NCBI GenBank assembly: GCA_965261015.1
Contig: CBDHCC010000001.1
Location: forward strand, 992,001 to 1,056,000
Length of the DNA stretch: 64,000 bases
Origin: CBDHCC01 sp965261015
GTDB lineage: Bacteria > Pseudomonadota > Alphaproteobacteria > Sphingomonadales > Sphingomonadaceae
Direction: 5' to 3'
Below, piece by piece: positions 8,577 through 17,508 of the stretch. The translations under genes and the position numbers were made by a program. Positions within the stretch are counted from its first letter, which is position 1. Each line of letters opens with the position of its first letter. Under the pieces are notes generated by a model. It had not been told where the DNA came from. It searched no databases and was given only the letters and a program-made list of their open reading frames with translations.

Positions 8577-10497
8577 GTTCGGTCGTCCGGTCGACCGGCT
8601 CCTCCGAAACCCCGCGGCTCAGCGTCGCCGCGACCGCGGCGCTCAATTGAGCGATGGTGAAGGGCTTGCGCAGGACCTGGTGAAGGGCCAGCCGGTCGGC
8701 ACCGTCCGTCGCGGCATAGCCGGTGACGAACAGGATGGGGACCTGCCGCCCGCTCGCCTCCAGCTCGGCGGCGAGCGCGGGACCGGACAGCCCCGGCATC
8801 ACGACGTCGCTGACCAGCAAGTCGACGGCCGTGCCGCCGCGCAGCAGGGCCAGCGCCGCCATCCCGTCCGAACAGGCGAGCGTACGGTGGCCCAGTTCCT
8901 CCAGCGCGCTGACCGTGGCGCGCCGCACCCGCGCGTCGTCCTCCACGACCAGGACCGTGCTCCGTTCGCTGGAGGGGGGTAGGCTGCTGTCCCGGGTGGC
9001 GCGCGGCGTCTCGGCGACCTCCGCCGCGATCGCGGGCAAAGACAGCCAGACCGTGGTGCCCTGTCCGACGGTGCTGTCGATCCACATCTCGCCGCTGGCG
9101 GCGCGGACCAGGCCGAACACCTGCGACAGACCCAGCCCCGTGCCGTGGCCCACCGCCTTCGTGGTGAAGAACGGTTCCAAGGCCCGGTCGCGGGTCTGTT
9201 CGTCCATCCCTGCACCGGTGTCGCTCACCGACAGCGCGACACGGGCCACGGCACCGTCGCGATTGGCCGTCGCGATCCGCAGGGCGCCGCCGTCCGGCAT
9301 GGCGTCGCGCGCGTTGACGGCCAGGTTCAGGATCGCGTTCTCCATCTGGTTGCGGTCGACGCGCACCGGCCAGAGATCCTCGCCCAGCGCCAGCGTCACC
9401 GCGATGCGCTCGCCCAGCGACCGTTCGAGCAGGTCGGCGAGACCGGTCACCAATGTGTTGAGCGACAATGCCTCCGCGTTGACGGGTTCCGCGCGGGAAA
9501 AGGAGAGCAGACGGCGGGTGAGCGCCACGGCGCGGTCGGACCCTTCCATCGCGCGGTCCAGGTGCCGGGCGACTTCGCGCGGCTGATCGATTTTGCGTCG
9601 GGCCAGTTCGATGCCGCCGACAACAACAGCCAGCATATTGTTGAAGTCGTGGGCGATGCCGCCGGTCAGCTGCCCGATCGCCTCCATCTTCTGCCCTTGA
9701 CGCAGCTGGGCTTCGGCGGCGCTGCGCTCCGTCATCTCCCGCTCCAAATGGGCGTTGGACTGAAGAAGGTCGGCCGTGCGCGCCCGAACCGCCGCCTCCA
9801 GCGCCTCCGTCCGCTCCGCGTCGCGCTGCGACCGGTGGCGCGCGCGGGCCTGCTGGGTCAGCGCGCGGGACGCCGTGGCCCCCAGCAGCGCGGCCGCGAG
9901 CACCAGCACCGTCCCCGCCAGCGTCACCGCCTGAAGGAACGCCGGGGAGCCGCTGTCGGTCAGACCGACGCCCGCACCGGCGTCCTCCCAGGTCGCCCGC
10001 CGTTCGCCGAGCGCGTGGTCGACCGCCGCGCGCCACCGGTCGTCGCCCGCCAGGCGCAGGTTTCGCGCCTCCGCGCCCGCCCAGTCGCCGCGAGAGCCAG
10101 CCGCGTGGGCCGAGCGCAGCGCCGCCAGTCGCTCGGCGGCCGCCTGCGCCAGCCCGCCATCGATCGCGCCGAGGGGCGCCAGCGCGGCGGCGGCGCGGGA
10201 CAGCGCCGGACGGGCCAGGGTGGCGTCGCGGGCCAGGGTCGCGTGGGCCTGCGCCCGCGACGCTTCCTCCAGCCGCTGTCCGGCGTCGGCGATCCGAACC
10301 TCCTGCGCGGCGATCGCCCGTCGCTCATTCGCGGCCCGCTCGCTGCCGGTCTTCGCCAGGGTGAACAGCGCGATCAGGATGGCGGTGGAGGCGGCGACCA
10401 GCAGCAGCCCGATCCACAGCGGCCAGCGGCGCGCCAGGCGGGGGCGGGGGGCGGTGGTGCCGGTGTCGATGATCTTGCCCCCCGATAGGATGGTCAG
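8551..10497 (-). CDS. Hybrid sensor histidine kinase/response regulator with apparent CTG start
   Basis: About 648 residues when read from CTG at 10497. Order: a transmembrane helix at about 27-47, an Ala-rich helical extracytoplasmic region to about 185, a second helix, coiled coil, HisKA with GGIAHDFNNMLA (phospho-accepting His), HATPase with NAILNLAVNARDAM, DTGAGMD and GTGLGLS, then a receiver domain with VVEDD, SDVVMPG and the switch Lys in LRKPFT. The frame has no ATG, GTG or TTG for roughly 190 codons after spt ends. The first GTG lies inside the second helix, which would delete the whole sensor. CTG at 10497 overlaps the spt stop as CTGA. The kinase shares the spt-ACP operon, so it may sense membrane or sphingolipid state. 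Confidence 0.8.
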   Translation of the reverse strand: MTILSGGKIIDTGTTAPRPRLARRWPLWIGLLLVAASTAILIALFTLAKTGSERAANERRAIAAQEVRIADAGQRLEEASRAQAHATLARDATLARPALSRAAAALAPLGAIDGGLAQAAAERLAALRSAHAAGSRGDWAGAEARNLRLAGDDRWRAAVDHALGERRATWEDAGAGVGLTDSGSPAFLQAVTLAGTVLVLAAALLGATASRALTQQARARHRSQRDAERTEALEAAVRARTADLLQSNAHLEREMTERSAAEAQLRQGQKMEAIGQLTGGIAHDFNNMLAVVVGGIELARRKIDQPREVARHLDRAMEGSDRAVALTRRLLSFSRAEPVNAEALSLNTLVTGLADLLERSLGERIAVTLALGEDLWPVRVDRNQMENAILNLAVNARDAMPDGGALRIATANRDGAVARVALSVSDTGAGMDEQTRDRALEPFFTTKAVGHGTGLGLSQVFGLVRAASGEMWIDSTVGQGTTVWLSLPAIAAEVAETPRATRDSSLPPSSERSTVLVVEDDARVRRATVSALEELGHRTLACSDGMAALALLRGGTAVDLLVSDVVMPGLSGPALAAELEASGRQVPILFVTGYAATDGADRLALHQVLRKPFTIAQLSAAVAATLSRGVSEEPVDRTTELSAPPPIG

Positions 10498-11750
10498 TGG
10501 ACCGGCAGCACTCCGGTGGCTCGACCCGCCGCCGCGAACATCGCCAGCACGCGATCGACCTGTTCGGCCGTGTGCTCCGCGCACACGGAGCAGCGCAGCA
10601 GCGTCGTGTTGGCGGGCGTCGCCGGCGGACGCGCCAGATTCACATAGACCCCCGCCTCCAGCAGCGCCTGCCACATGGCGACGCCGTGCGCCATGTCGGG
10701 CATCATCACCGCGATGATGGCGCTCTCCGCCGTCGCCGTGCCGAGCTCGAAGCCCAGGTCGGTCAGGCCGCCATGCAGCTTGCGGGTGTTCTCCCACAGA
10801 TGGCCCCGCTTGTTGCCGGCGTGCATCAGCTTGCGAATGGAGGTCGCGGCCGTCGCGACCACGGAGGGCGGCAGGGACGCCGTGAAAACATAAGGTCGGC
10901 AGGTGAGCCGCAGCACCTCGAACCGGGGATGGTTGGAAACGCAGAAGCCGCCGACCGTACCCACCGATTTGGAGAAGGTGCCAATGACGAAATCGACCTG
11001 GTCCAACACCCCCTCGGCCTCCGCCACGCCGCGCCCGTGCTCGCCGAAAAATCCCATCGAGTGCGCTTCGTCCACCAGGATCATCGCGCCCGCGTCGCGG
11101 CACACGCGCACCATGTCGGTCAGCGGGGCGACGTCGCCCAGCATGGAATAGACCCCCTCCAGCACCACCAGCGTGCCCGCGCCGTCCGGCAGACGCCCGA
11201 GCCGCTTTTCCAGGTCGCCGACATCATTGTGGCGGAAACGCACGATCTGCGCGCTGCCCAGCCCACAGCCGTCGTAAATCGACGCGTGGCTGTCGGCGTC
11301 GATCACGACATAGTCGTCCTTGCCGGCCATCGTGGAGATCACGCCCAGATTGGCCTGGTAACCGGTGGAGAACACCATCGCGTGATCCATGCCGTAGAAC
11401 TCGCGCAGTGCCGCCTCGCATTCGGCGTGGCCCTGATAGGTGCCGTTCAGGACCCGGCTGCCGGTGGTGCCCGTGCCGAACGCGTCGAGCGCCTGCTTGC
11501 CGGCGGCGATCACATCCGGGTCGAAGGTCATGCCCATGTAGTTGTAGGTGCCGAGCAGGATCGTCTCGCGCCCGGCGATCACCGCCTCGGTGGGCGATCG
11601 CACGGCTTCCATGATCAGCCCGAACGGATCGCGCGCGCCCGCGTCGAGCAAGGCCTGGCGTTCCGCAATCAGCGGGTCGAATTTGTCGAACAGGTCGGGG
11701 CGGCCGCCGCTGTCCGGCTGTCCCAGCGGCGCGGTGCCCGCGGCGGTCAC
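10494..11750 (-). CDS. spt: Serine palmitoyltransferase
   Basis: A 418-residue PLP enzyme of the alpha-oxoamine synthase family. It condenses serine with a fatty acyl thioester to 3-ketosphinganine, the committed step of sphingolipid synthesis. The PLP lysine is in GTFSKSVGTVGGF (Lys261). VDEAHSMG carries Asp227 and His230, and DADSHAS carries His155, which stacks on the PLP ring. All are offset by four from the S. paucimobilis enzyme, whose length is nearly the same. The N-terminal FDKFDPLI and LGTYNYMGM are characteristic of SPT rather than KBL or ALAS. The start is GTG, overlapping the ACP stop as GTGA, and the stop TGA is overlapped by the kinase CTG. Confidence 0.95.
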   Translation of the reverse strand: MTAAGTAPLGQPDSGGRPDLFDKFDPLIAERQALLDAGARDPFGLIMEAVRSPTEAVIAGRETILLGTYNYMGMTFDPDVIAAGKQALDAFGTGTTGSRVLNGTYQGHAECEAALREFYGMDHAMVFSTGYQANLGVISTMAGKDDYVVIDADSHASIYDGCGLGSAQIVRFRHNDVGDLEKRLGRLPDGAGTLVVLEGVYSMLGDVAPLTDMVRVCRDAGAMILVDEAHSMGFFGEHGRGVAEAEGVLDQVDFVIGTFSKSVGTVGGFCVSNHPRFEVLRLTCRPYVFTASLPPSVVATAATSIRKLMHAGNKRGHLWENTRKLHGGLTDLGFELGTATAESAIIAVMMPDMAHGVAMWQALLEAGVYVNLARPPATPANTTLLRCSVCAEHTAEQVDRVLAMFAAAGRATGVLPVH

Positions 11751-11989
11751 GCCTTCAGCTTCTCGATGGCGTCGACCAGCTGTCCGACCCGCTCGATCTC
11801 GGCCTGCATGTTCATCGTGATCATCAGGTCGAACTCATCCTCCACGGACGCCACGAAATCCATGACGGTCAGGCTGTCCCACTCCAGGTCGCCCATGAAG
11901 CTGGTGTCGTCCGTGACCTCGGCACCCTTCGTGTTGAACGGTTCGATCAGGCGCATCACGGTCGCGCGGGTCGTGTCGGATTGGCTCAT
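11747..11989 (-). CDS. Acyl carrier protein dedicated to sphingolipid synthesis
   Basis: An 80-residue acidic four-helix carrier. The phosphopantetheine attachment serine is Ser39 in DLEWDSLTVMDFV, and the acidic recognition helix ends with EDEFDLMI. It probably presents the acyl chain loaded by the downstream-oriented acyl-AMP ligase to Spt, as in the Caulobacter spt locus. The ATG at 11989 (MSQSDTTR) was chosen over an upstream ATG that adds 12 atypical residues. It is coupled to spt by GTGA and is not fabD/fabF-linked, so it is distinct from the general AcpP. Confidence 0.9.
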   Translation of the reverse strand: MSQSDTTRATVMRLIEPFNTKGAEVTDDTSFMGDLEWDSLTVMDFVASVEDEFDLMITMNMQAEIERVGQLVDAIEKLKA

Positions 11990-12055
11990 GCGCCGCAGCA
12001 TACGGGCGGGCGCGGCGCAGGCCAAGCGCTCACGCGCCAGAGTGCGCGAACCGCC

Positions 12056-14395
12056 TCAGGCGGATCGGCGGCGGCGCGACGCGGCCAGCAGGTCGAAGGT
12101 GTTCTGCGCGGGCATCGGGCGGCCATAAAGATAGCCCTGGACCTTGGAACACCCGAACCGCTGGACCAGCGCCAGCTCCGCCTCCGTCTCCACGCCTTCG
12201 GCCGTCGTGCTCATGCCCAGGCTTTCCGCCATCGCGACCACCGCCCGGATGATCGCGACCGACTCCGCGCTGCCGGCGGCGGCACCCTGCACGAAGGAGC
12301 GATCGACCTTGATGGTCGAAAAGCGTGCCTTTTGCAGATAGCCGAGCGAGGAATAACCCGTTCCGAAGTCGTCGAGCGCCAGTCGCACGCCCAGTCCCAA
12401 CAGCCGGTCCAGCATCTGGACCGCGGACCCGCCGTCCTTCAGGAACAGGCTCTCGGTCACCTCCAGCTCCAGCCGGTTCGGCGCCAGACCGGAATGGGAG
12501 AGGGCGGACACGACCGTCTGAACGAAGTTCGGATCGTTCAGCTGGTCGGTGGACACGTTGACGGCCACGCGCACTTGGTCGGGCCATTCGCACGCCTGCA
12601 CGCAGGCGGTGCGCAGCACCCATTCGCCGATCGGCCCGATCAGGCGCGCCTCCTCGGCCAACGGAATGAACTTGACGGGCGAGACCGATCCGAGCGTCGG
12701 GTTGGTCCAGCGCAGCAGGGCCTCGAACCCTTCGACGACCGGATCGCTGGCGGAGACAACCGGTTGATAGACGAGGTGAAACTCGCCGCGCTCCAGCGCC
12801 TTACGCATCGCGATTTCCATCGTGCGCCGTTCGTCGGCGTCCGCGTGCAGCTTCGGCTGGTAGGCGTGCGCCGTGCCGCCGCCCGCCTCCTTCGACTTGT
12901 AGAGGGCCAGGTCGGCGGACCGGATCAGCATTTCCGCCGTGCGCCCGTCGCGCGGGCTGACCGCGGTGCCGACGCTCGCGCCGATGTAGAGCGTGTTCTG
13001 ATCGACCTCGTAGGGGCGCGACAGCGTCGAGATGATGGCGTCCGACAGCGCCGTGACCCGCGCGTGATCGGACGCGTCGTTCAGCACCATCGCGAATTCG
13101 TCGCCGCCCAGCCGTCCAGCCACCTCGCCCTGGCGGGTCAGCTGGCGCAACCGGTCGGCCACGCGCACCAGCAGCCGGTCGCCCACCGGATGCCCCAGCG
13201 AATCGTTGACCGCCTTGAACCGGTCCAGGTCGATCATCATGAAACCCGGGCGGGTGTGGTGGCGCGCCGCATCGTCGAGGGCGCGCGCCAGCGCCTCGTT
13301 GATCATCAGGCGGTTGGGCAGCCCGGTCAGCGTGTCGTACCGGGCCAGCTTGGCGATCTTCTCCGACGACGCCTTGCGCTCCGTGACGTCCGACCCGACG
13401 CCGCGATAGCCCAGAAAGCCGCCCGCCTCGTCCAGGCGGGGAGAGGCGGAGAGCTCCCACCAGCGCGTCTCGCCGCCCACCGTCACCGGCAGCACCAGGT
13501 TGGAAAAGCTGTCACGCTGTTTGAGCTTGTCCGACAAACTGTGCAGACCGGCGGGAAACTTTCCGCCCTCCCAGCTGTCGCCGGCCAGCACTTCCAAGAC
13601 GGAACGGCCCTCCAGGTCCTCGGGCTGGGCGCCGAGCGCGTGGGCGAAGCGCGGCGACACGTGGATCAGCGCCCGACCCACGTCGATCTGCCACAGCCAA
13701 TCGGCGCTCGTCTCCTCGAACTCGCGCAGCAGCAGGCTGACCGTTTCCTGCTTTTCCAGGAGCGCGCCCGTCTGGCGCAGCGACGTCTGGAAGTCGCGGC
13801 TGTCGATCAGTCCGGCATAGGCGAACACGGCACCGCCCAGCAGCCCCACCAGGCCCACGAGCGGCAGGCCGAAATACAAGGCCAACGCGACCTGGGTCAC
13901 GGTGACGATCGCCAGTGAGGTCAGCATCGTGCGCGGGACGGGCGACAGACTGAATTGCGGGGTGATGACGACGAGCGTCCAAGCGGCCACCACGGAGAAC
14001 TGAGCGGTGGCGCTCGCGTCCTTCAGGAACCACGCGATCACGGCCAACAGCACGGTGCCCACCACACGGCTGACCACCTCTTCGCGATGCAGGCGCTGCG
14101 CGTTCAGCAGCCCGCCGGCCAGCTGTTTGGCCCGACGGTTGACGCTTTGTCCGGTGACCCCCGCCGTGATCAACGTCCAGACCAGCAGGACGAGCGTGGG
14201 GACCTGGCCGATGGAGGCGAGCGCCACGCACGCGATGGCGGCGCTGCCGCACACCGCCCGCACGCCCGATCGAGAATGGATGGCCGCCATCTGAGCGCGC
14301 TCCAGCTCCTCGGGCGCGATGCCGTCGACGGAGCTGGCGGACAGGTGCCCTAGGAGTGGGAGGCGGGCGGCGGTTCGGGATTGGCGGCGGCTCAT
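12056..14395 (-). CDS. Membrane GGDEF-EAL domain protein (cyclic-di-GMP turnover)
   Basis: A 779-residue multidomain protein. Four to five membrane helices lie between about 45 and 210, followed by a PAS domain at about 235-355 (SADWLWQIDVGRA to GVGSDVTERK), a GGDEF domain at about 360-525 with an intact GRLGGDEFAM active site, and an EAL domain at about 540-770 with EGFEALLRW, EVTESLF, DDFGTGYSSLGYL and KVDRSFV. Both catalytic signatures look intact, so either synthesis or hydrolysis of c-di-GMP is possible; in such tandem proteins the EAL activity often dominates. It lies between the ACP and the acyl-AMP ligase on the same strand, which suggests that c-di-GMP signalling is tied to sphingolipid production. 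Confidence 0.9.
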   Translation of the reverse strand: MSRRQSRTAARLPLLGHLSASSVDGIAPEELERAQMAAIHSRSGVRAVCGSAAIACVALASIGQVPTLVLLVWTLITAGVTGQSVNRRAKQLAGGLLNAQRLHREEVVSRVVGTVLLAVIAWFLKDASATAQFSVVAAWTLVVITPQFSLSPVPRTMLTSLAIVTVTQVALALYFGLPLVGLVGLLGGAVFAYAGLIDSRDFQTSLRQTGALLEKQETVSLLLREFEETSADWLWQIDVGRALIHVSPRFAHALGAQPEDLEGRSVLEVLAGDSWEGGKFPAGLHSLSDKLKQRDSFSNLVLPVTVGGETRWWELSASPRLDEAGGFLGYRGVGSDVTERKASSEKIAKLARYDTLTGLPNRLMINEALARALDDAARHHTRPGFMMIDLDRFKAVNDSLGHPVGDRLLVRVADRLRQLTRQGEVAGRLGGDEFAMVLNDASDHARVTALSDAIISTLSRPYEVDQNTLYIGASVGTAVSPRDGRTAEMLIRSADLALYKSKEAGGGTAHAYQPKLHADADERRTMEIAMRKALERGEFHLVYQPVVSASDPVVEGFEALLRWTNPTLGSVSPVKFIPLAEEARLIGPIGEWVLRTACVQACEWPDQVRVAVNVSTDQLNDPNFVQTVVSALSHSGLAPNRLELEVTESLFLKDGGSAVQMLDRLLGLGVRLALDDFGTGYSSLGYLQKARFSTIKVDRSFVQGAAAGSAESVAIIRAVVAMAESLGMSTTAEGVETEAELALVQRFGCSKVQGYLYGRPMPAQNTFDLLAASRRRRSA

Positions 14396-14470
14396 CCCAC
14401 CGGTTTAGGTGGCGGTGGTTAGCAGTTGGTAACGCCGGGGAGGATCTGCGACGCTTTTTTCGCCCCGAGC

Positions 14471-16246
14471 TTAGGCCGCGATCTCCAGCGGGCGGATGTC
14501 GCCCTGCAGATAGAGCGTCCGCGCCTTGGCCCGGCTGAGCTTGCCGGACGAGGTGCGCGGCAGTGAGCGGGGCGGCACCAGCTCGATCACGCACGCCATG
14601 CCCGTGACCGCGCGCACCCGCTCCCGGATCTCGTCGCGCAGCCGGGCGAGTTCGTCCGCGTCCGACGTGCGGCACTGGACCAGCACGGTTGGCCGGTCCT
14701 CGCCGCCGTCGTTGACGGCGAAAGCGGCGATGTCGCCGGCCTTGAACCCGCCCAGCTGTTCCACCGCCCATTCGATGTCCTGCGGCCAATGGTTCTTGCC
14801 GTTGACGATGATCATGTCCTTGGCCCGGCCGACCACGAACACATAGCCGTCGGACAGGTAACCCATGTCGCCGGTGTCCAGCCATCCGTCGACCAGCACC
14901 TGCGCCGTCGCGGCGGCGTCGCGGAAATAGCTGTGCATGATGGCCGGACCCCGGCACCAGAGCCGCCCGATCGAGCGGTCGTCCAGCGGGGTTCCCTCGT
15001 CCGACCGGACCTCGACGTCGGTGTCCAGCACGGGCTTGCCGCAATTGACGATCGCGCGCAGTCGCGGCGCACGGTCCGGCGGCGTGGGCACGCCCGTCAA
15101 CTCGGCCTCGTCCACCAGCTCGGTCCGGATGCCCTCGCCCGGCGGCATGATGGACACCGCCAGCGTGGCCTCGGCCAGGCCATAGGACGGCGCGAAGGCG
15201 GCGGGGTCGAAGCCCATCGGCGCGAAGGCGTCGGCAAAGGCGCTCATCACGTCGGGGCGGATCATGTCCGCTCCGTTCCCCGCCAGTCGCCAGCGGGACA
15301 GGTCGAAGCGGTTGGATTCGCGCTGCTGTGTCGACATGCGACGCGCGCAGATATCGTAGCCGAAGGTGGGGGAGTAGCTGATGGTCGTGCCGGCATTGCG
15401 GCTGATCAGGTCCAGCCAGGCGAGCGGCCGGCGCGCGAAATGCTCGGTCCGAAGATAGTCGGTCGACACCTGGTTGGCGACCGGCGACAGGAAACAGCCG
15501 ACCAGGCCCATGTCGTGATACCACGGCAGCCACGACACGCACCGGTCGCCGGGTCGCAGGACCATGCCGTGCGCGTGCGCCCTCAGATTCGCGATCAGCG
15601 CGCGGTGGGTCACCGCCACGCCGTGGGGAAAGCGCGTGGAGCCGCTGGAATATTGCAGATAGCAGATCGCGTCCGGGTCGTTCGTGGGCAGCGGGTCGCC
15701 CGTCGCGGGTGCGCCGTCGAGGAAGCGGTCCCAGTCCTGCGCCGGAACGAGGGCGCCGGCGGCCGCCGCCGCGATGTCGTCCAGATCGGCCGGATGCAGC
15801 AGGATGCGCGCGTCCGCGCTGGCGAGCTGCGACGAGATCTGCGCCACATAGCTCTCGCGCCCGCCAAAGGAGGTGGGCAGCGGCAGCGGCACCGGCCACG
15901 CGCCCAGATAGACCGCGCCGAAGAACAGGGCGGCGAACGCCGGACTCGTCTCCGCGATCAACGCCACCCGATCGCCCGCGCCCACGCCCGCCGCGCGCAG
16001 CGCGTGGGCCGCGGCCAGGGCGTCGGCCCGCAGCTCCGCGAACGGGTAGGGCCGTTCCAGCTCTCCGCGCGCGTCGTGGAAGTTCAGGCCGCGCTTTCCC
16101 AAGGCCGCGTGGTCGAGCGCCTGGTCCAGCGTGTCGAAGTCGCAGCTCCGCCGGCCAGTGTCGTCGTCCGTGGCCGTGGGGCGCAGCTCCGGTCCGGGCT
16201 GCCGCTTGTCCGGCGTCGCGCCGTCCACTCGATCGTCCAACGTCAT
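14471..16246 (-). CDS. Fatty acyl-AMP ligase for sphingolipid acyl supply
   Basis: A 591-residue ANL-superfamily enzyme of the FAAL/fadD32 type. The P-loop-like motif is LQYSSGSTRFPHGVAVTHR, with an Arg/His-containing variant of the usual TGxPKG. WLPWYHDMGLVG and SYGLAEATLAVS are FAAL hallmarks, and the hinge/ADP-ribose region is DGWLDTGDMGYL, with the catalytic Lys in SSGKLSRAKAR. FAALs activate fatty acids as adenylates and pass them to an ACP. The natural acceptor is the ACP encoded 2.5 kb downstream, as in Caulobacter. The ATG at 16246 was chosen; longer in-frame extensions have unusual composition. recX starts divergently 80 bp away. Confidence 0.88.
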   Translation of the reverse strand: MTLDDRVDGATPDKRQPGPELRPTATDDDTGRRSCDFDTLDQALDHAALGKRGLNFHDARGELERPYPFAELRADALAAAHALRAAGVGAGDRVALIAETSPAFAALFFGAVYLGAWPVPLPLPTSFGGRESYVAQISSQLASADARILLHPADLDDIAAAAAGALVPAQDWDRFLDGAPATGDPLPTNDPDAICYLQYSSGSTRFPHGVAVTHRALIANLRAHAHGMVLRPGDRCVSWLPWYHDMGLVGCFLSPVANQVSTDYLRTEHFARRPLAWLDLISRNAGTTISYSPTFGYDICARRMSTQQRESNRFDLSRWRLAGNGADMIRPDVMSAFADAFAPMGFDPAAFAPSYGLAEATLAVSIMPPGEGIRTELVDEAELTGVPTPPDRAPRLRAIVNCGKPVLDTDVEVRSDEGTPLDDRSIGRLWCRGPAIMHSYFRDAAATAQVLVDGWLDTGDMGYLSDGYVFVVGRAKDMIIVNGKNHWPQDIEWAVEQLGGFKAGDIAAFAVNDGGEDRPTVLVQCRTSDADELARLRDEIRERVRAVTGMACVIELVPPRSLPRTSSGKLSRAKARTLYLQGDIRPLEIAA

Positions 16247-16325
16247 GCGACCCCTTACTTCGTGCGTTCGGCGAGCGCCTGAAGGCCGCCCATGCCCGAC
16301 CGGACATGTCAAACCGGGCGGGTTT

Positions 16326-16958
16326 ATGGCAAAAGCGCGGGGAATGGTAGTCGGTCGACAATCGAGGCGCGGCGCGCGCGGTGCCGACAGGGGGGAGCGC
16401 CGCGTCCCGCCTCCGCTGGACGCGGCCGCGCTGGACCGCATGGCGCTGCGATATGTCGAACGGTACGCGACCACCCGGGGCAAGCTGATCGACTATCTGC
16501 GGCGCAAGCTGCGCGAGCGGGGATGGGAGGGCGAACGCCCGGCCGATCCGGAGAGCGTGGCGGACGCCCATGTGGCGGCGGGCCATGTCGACGACGCGGG
16601 CTATGCCCGGGCCAAGGCCGGATCGCTGTCGCGTCGCGGCTATGGCGAGCGCCGAATCGACGCCGCCCTGCGCTCCCATCGCGTGGGGGACGAGGACCGC
16701 GACGCCGCGCTCGACGCGCTGCCGGACGGCGGGGTCGTGGCCGCGCTCCGCCTGCTGCGCCGCCGGCGGCTGGGGCCGTTCGCCGCCGCGACGCCGGACG
16801 ATGGGGCTGCGCGCCGGACCTTGGCCGTGCTGATGCGCGCCGGCCATCACCATGGCGACGCGCGCGCGGCCCTGTCCCTGTCGCATTCCGACGCAGAAGC
16901 CGCGATCGAAGAGGCTTCCGCCGTGCCGGAAGCTGGGGCATGGGGGACGGGCCACTGA
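16326..16958 (+). CDS. recX: RecX family regulatory protein
   Basis: A 210-residue, Arg- and Ala-rich protein built of three-helix repeats. ALDRMALRYVERYATTRGKLIDYLRRKL is the N-terminal RecX repeat, followed by GHVDDAGYARAKAGSLSRRGYGERRIDAAL, the most conserved RecX segment. RecX binds RecA filaments and restrains recombination. The gene is not next to recA here, which is common in this group. The ATG at 16326 gives a basic N-terminus; an alternative ATG lies 18 bases downstream. A 15-bp gap separates it from the DUF192 gene, so they may be co-transcribed. Confidence 0.8.
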   Translation: MAKARGMVVGRQSRRGARGADRGERRVPPPLDAAALDRMALRYVERYATTRGKLIDYLRRKLRERGWEGERPADPESVADAHVAAGHVDDAGYARAKAGSLSRRGYGERRIDAALRSHRVGDEDRDAALDALPDGGVVAALRLLRRRRLGPFAAATPDDGAARRTLAVLMRAGHHHGDARAALSLSHSDAEAAIEEASAVPEAGAWGTGH

Positions 16959-16972
16959 CGAAGGACCTGCCG

Positions 16973-17461
16973 ATGCTGCGCCTCGCCCTCCTGTTCGCGC
17001 TCGCCCCGCTTGCCGCCTGCGCCTCGTCCGCGCCGGTGACGGAGCAGCCGTCGGTGGCGCCCAGCGGCCTGACCCAGATGCCGCTCACCATCCGGACGGC
17101 CGCCGGCCTCCGCCGGTTCACCGTCGAGGTGGCGGGCACCCCGGCGCAGCAGGCGACGGGGCTGATGTTCCGGCGCGACATGGCGGCGGACCACGGCATG
17201 ATCTTCCCCTTTCCGGCCCCGCGCATGGCGAGCTTCTGGATGCGCGACACCTACCTGCCGCTCGATCTGATTTTCATCCGGGCGGACGGCACGATCGACA
17301 GCATCGGCGACGGCGTGCCGCTGGACGAGACGCCGGTGGGGTCGCTGGGGGAGGTGACCAGCGTGCTGGAACTGAACGGCGGCACCGCGCAGCGGTTGGG
17401 CATAGCGCCCGGTGACCGGGTGGAGAGCGCCGCGCTGAGCGCGGCCGATCCGGGCGCCTGA
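16973..17461 (+). CDS. DUF192 domain-containing lipoprotein
   Basis: A 162-residue protein with a lipobox (LAPLAAC, Cys at about 17) after a hydrophobic signal. The mature part is the DUF192 beta-barrel: FTVEVAGTPAQQATGLMFRRDM, MIFPFP, then FWMRDTYLPLDLIFI and the terminal NGGTAQRLGIAPGDRV. The biochemical role of DUF192 is not established; family members are small exported beta-barrels. The ATG at 16973 is preceded by GAAGGACC and starts the signal peptide. recX lies 15 bp upstream and the NDUFA12 gene 47 bp downstream. Confidence 0.85.
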   Translation: MLRLALLFALAPLAACASSAPVTEQPSVAPSGLTQMPLTIRTAAGLRRFTVEVAGTPAQQATGLMFRRDMAADHGMIFPFPAPRMASFWMRDTYLPLDLIFIRADGTIDSIGDGVPLDETPVGSLGEVTSVLELNGGTAQRLGIAPGDRVESAALSAADPGA

Positions 17462-17508
17462 CGACCACCACTTTCGCGCCGCGTTCCGATCCGCTACTCC
17501 GCGCGGCG

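Noticed and set aside
13512..16955. A very long reverse frame of more than 1100 residues
   Set aside because: Arg/Gly/Pro-rich shadow of the acyl-AMP ligase and GGDEF-EAL genes, caused by high GC; no domain motifs.
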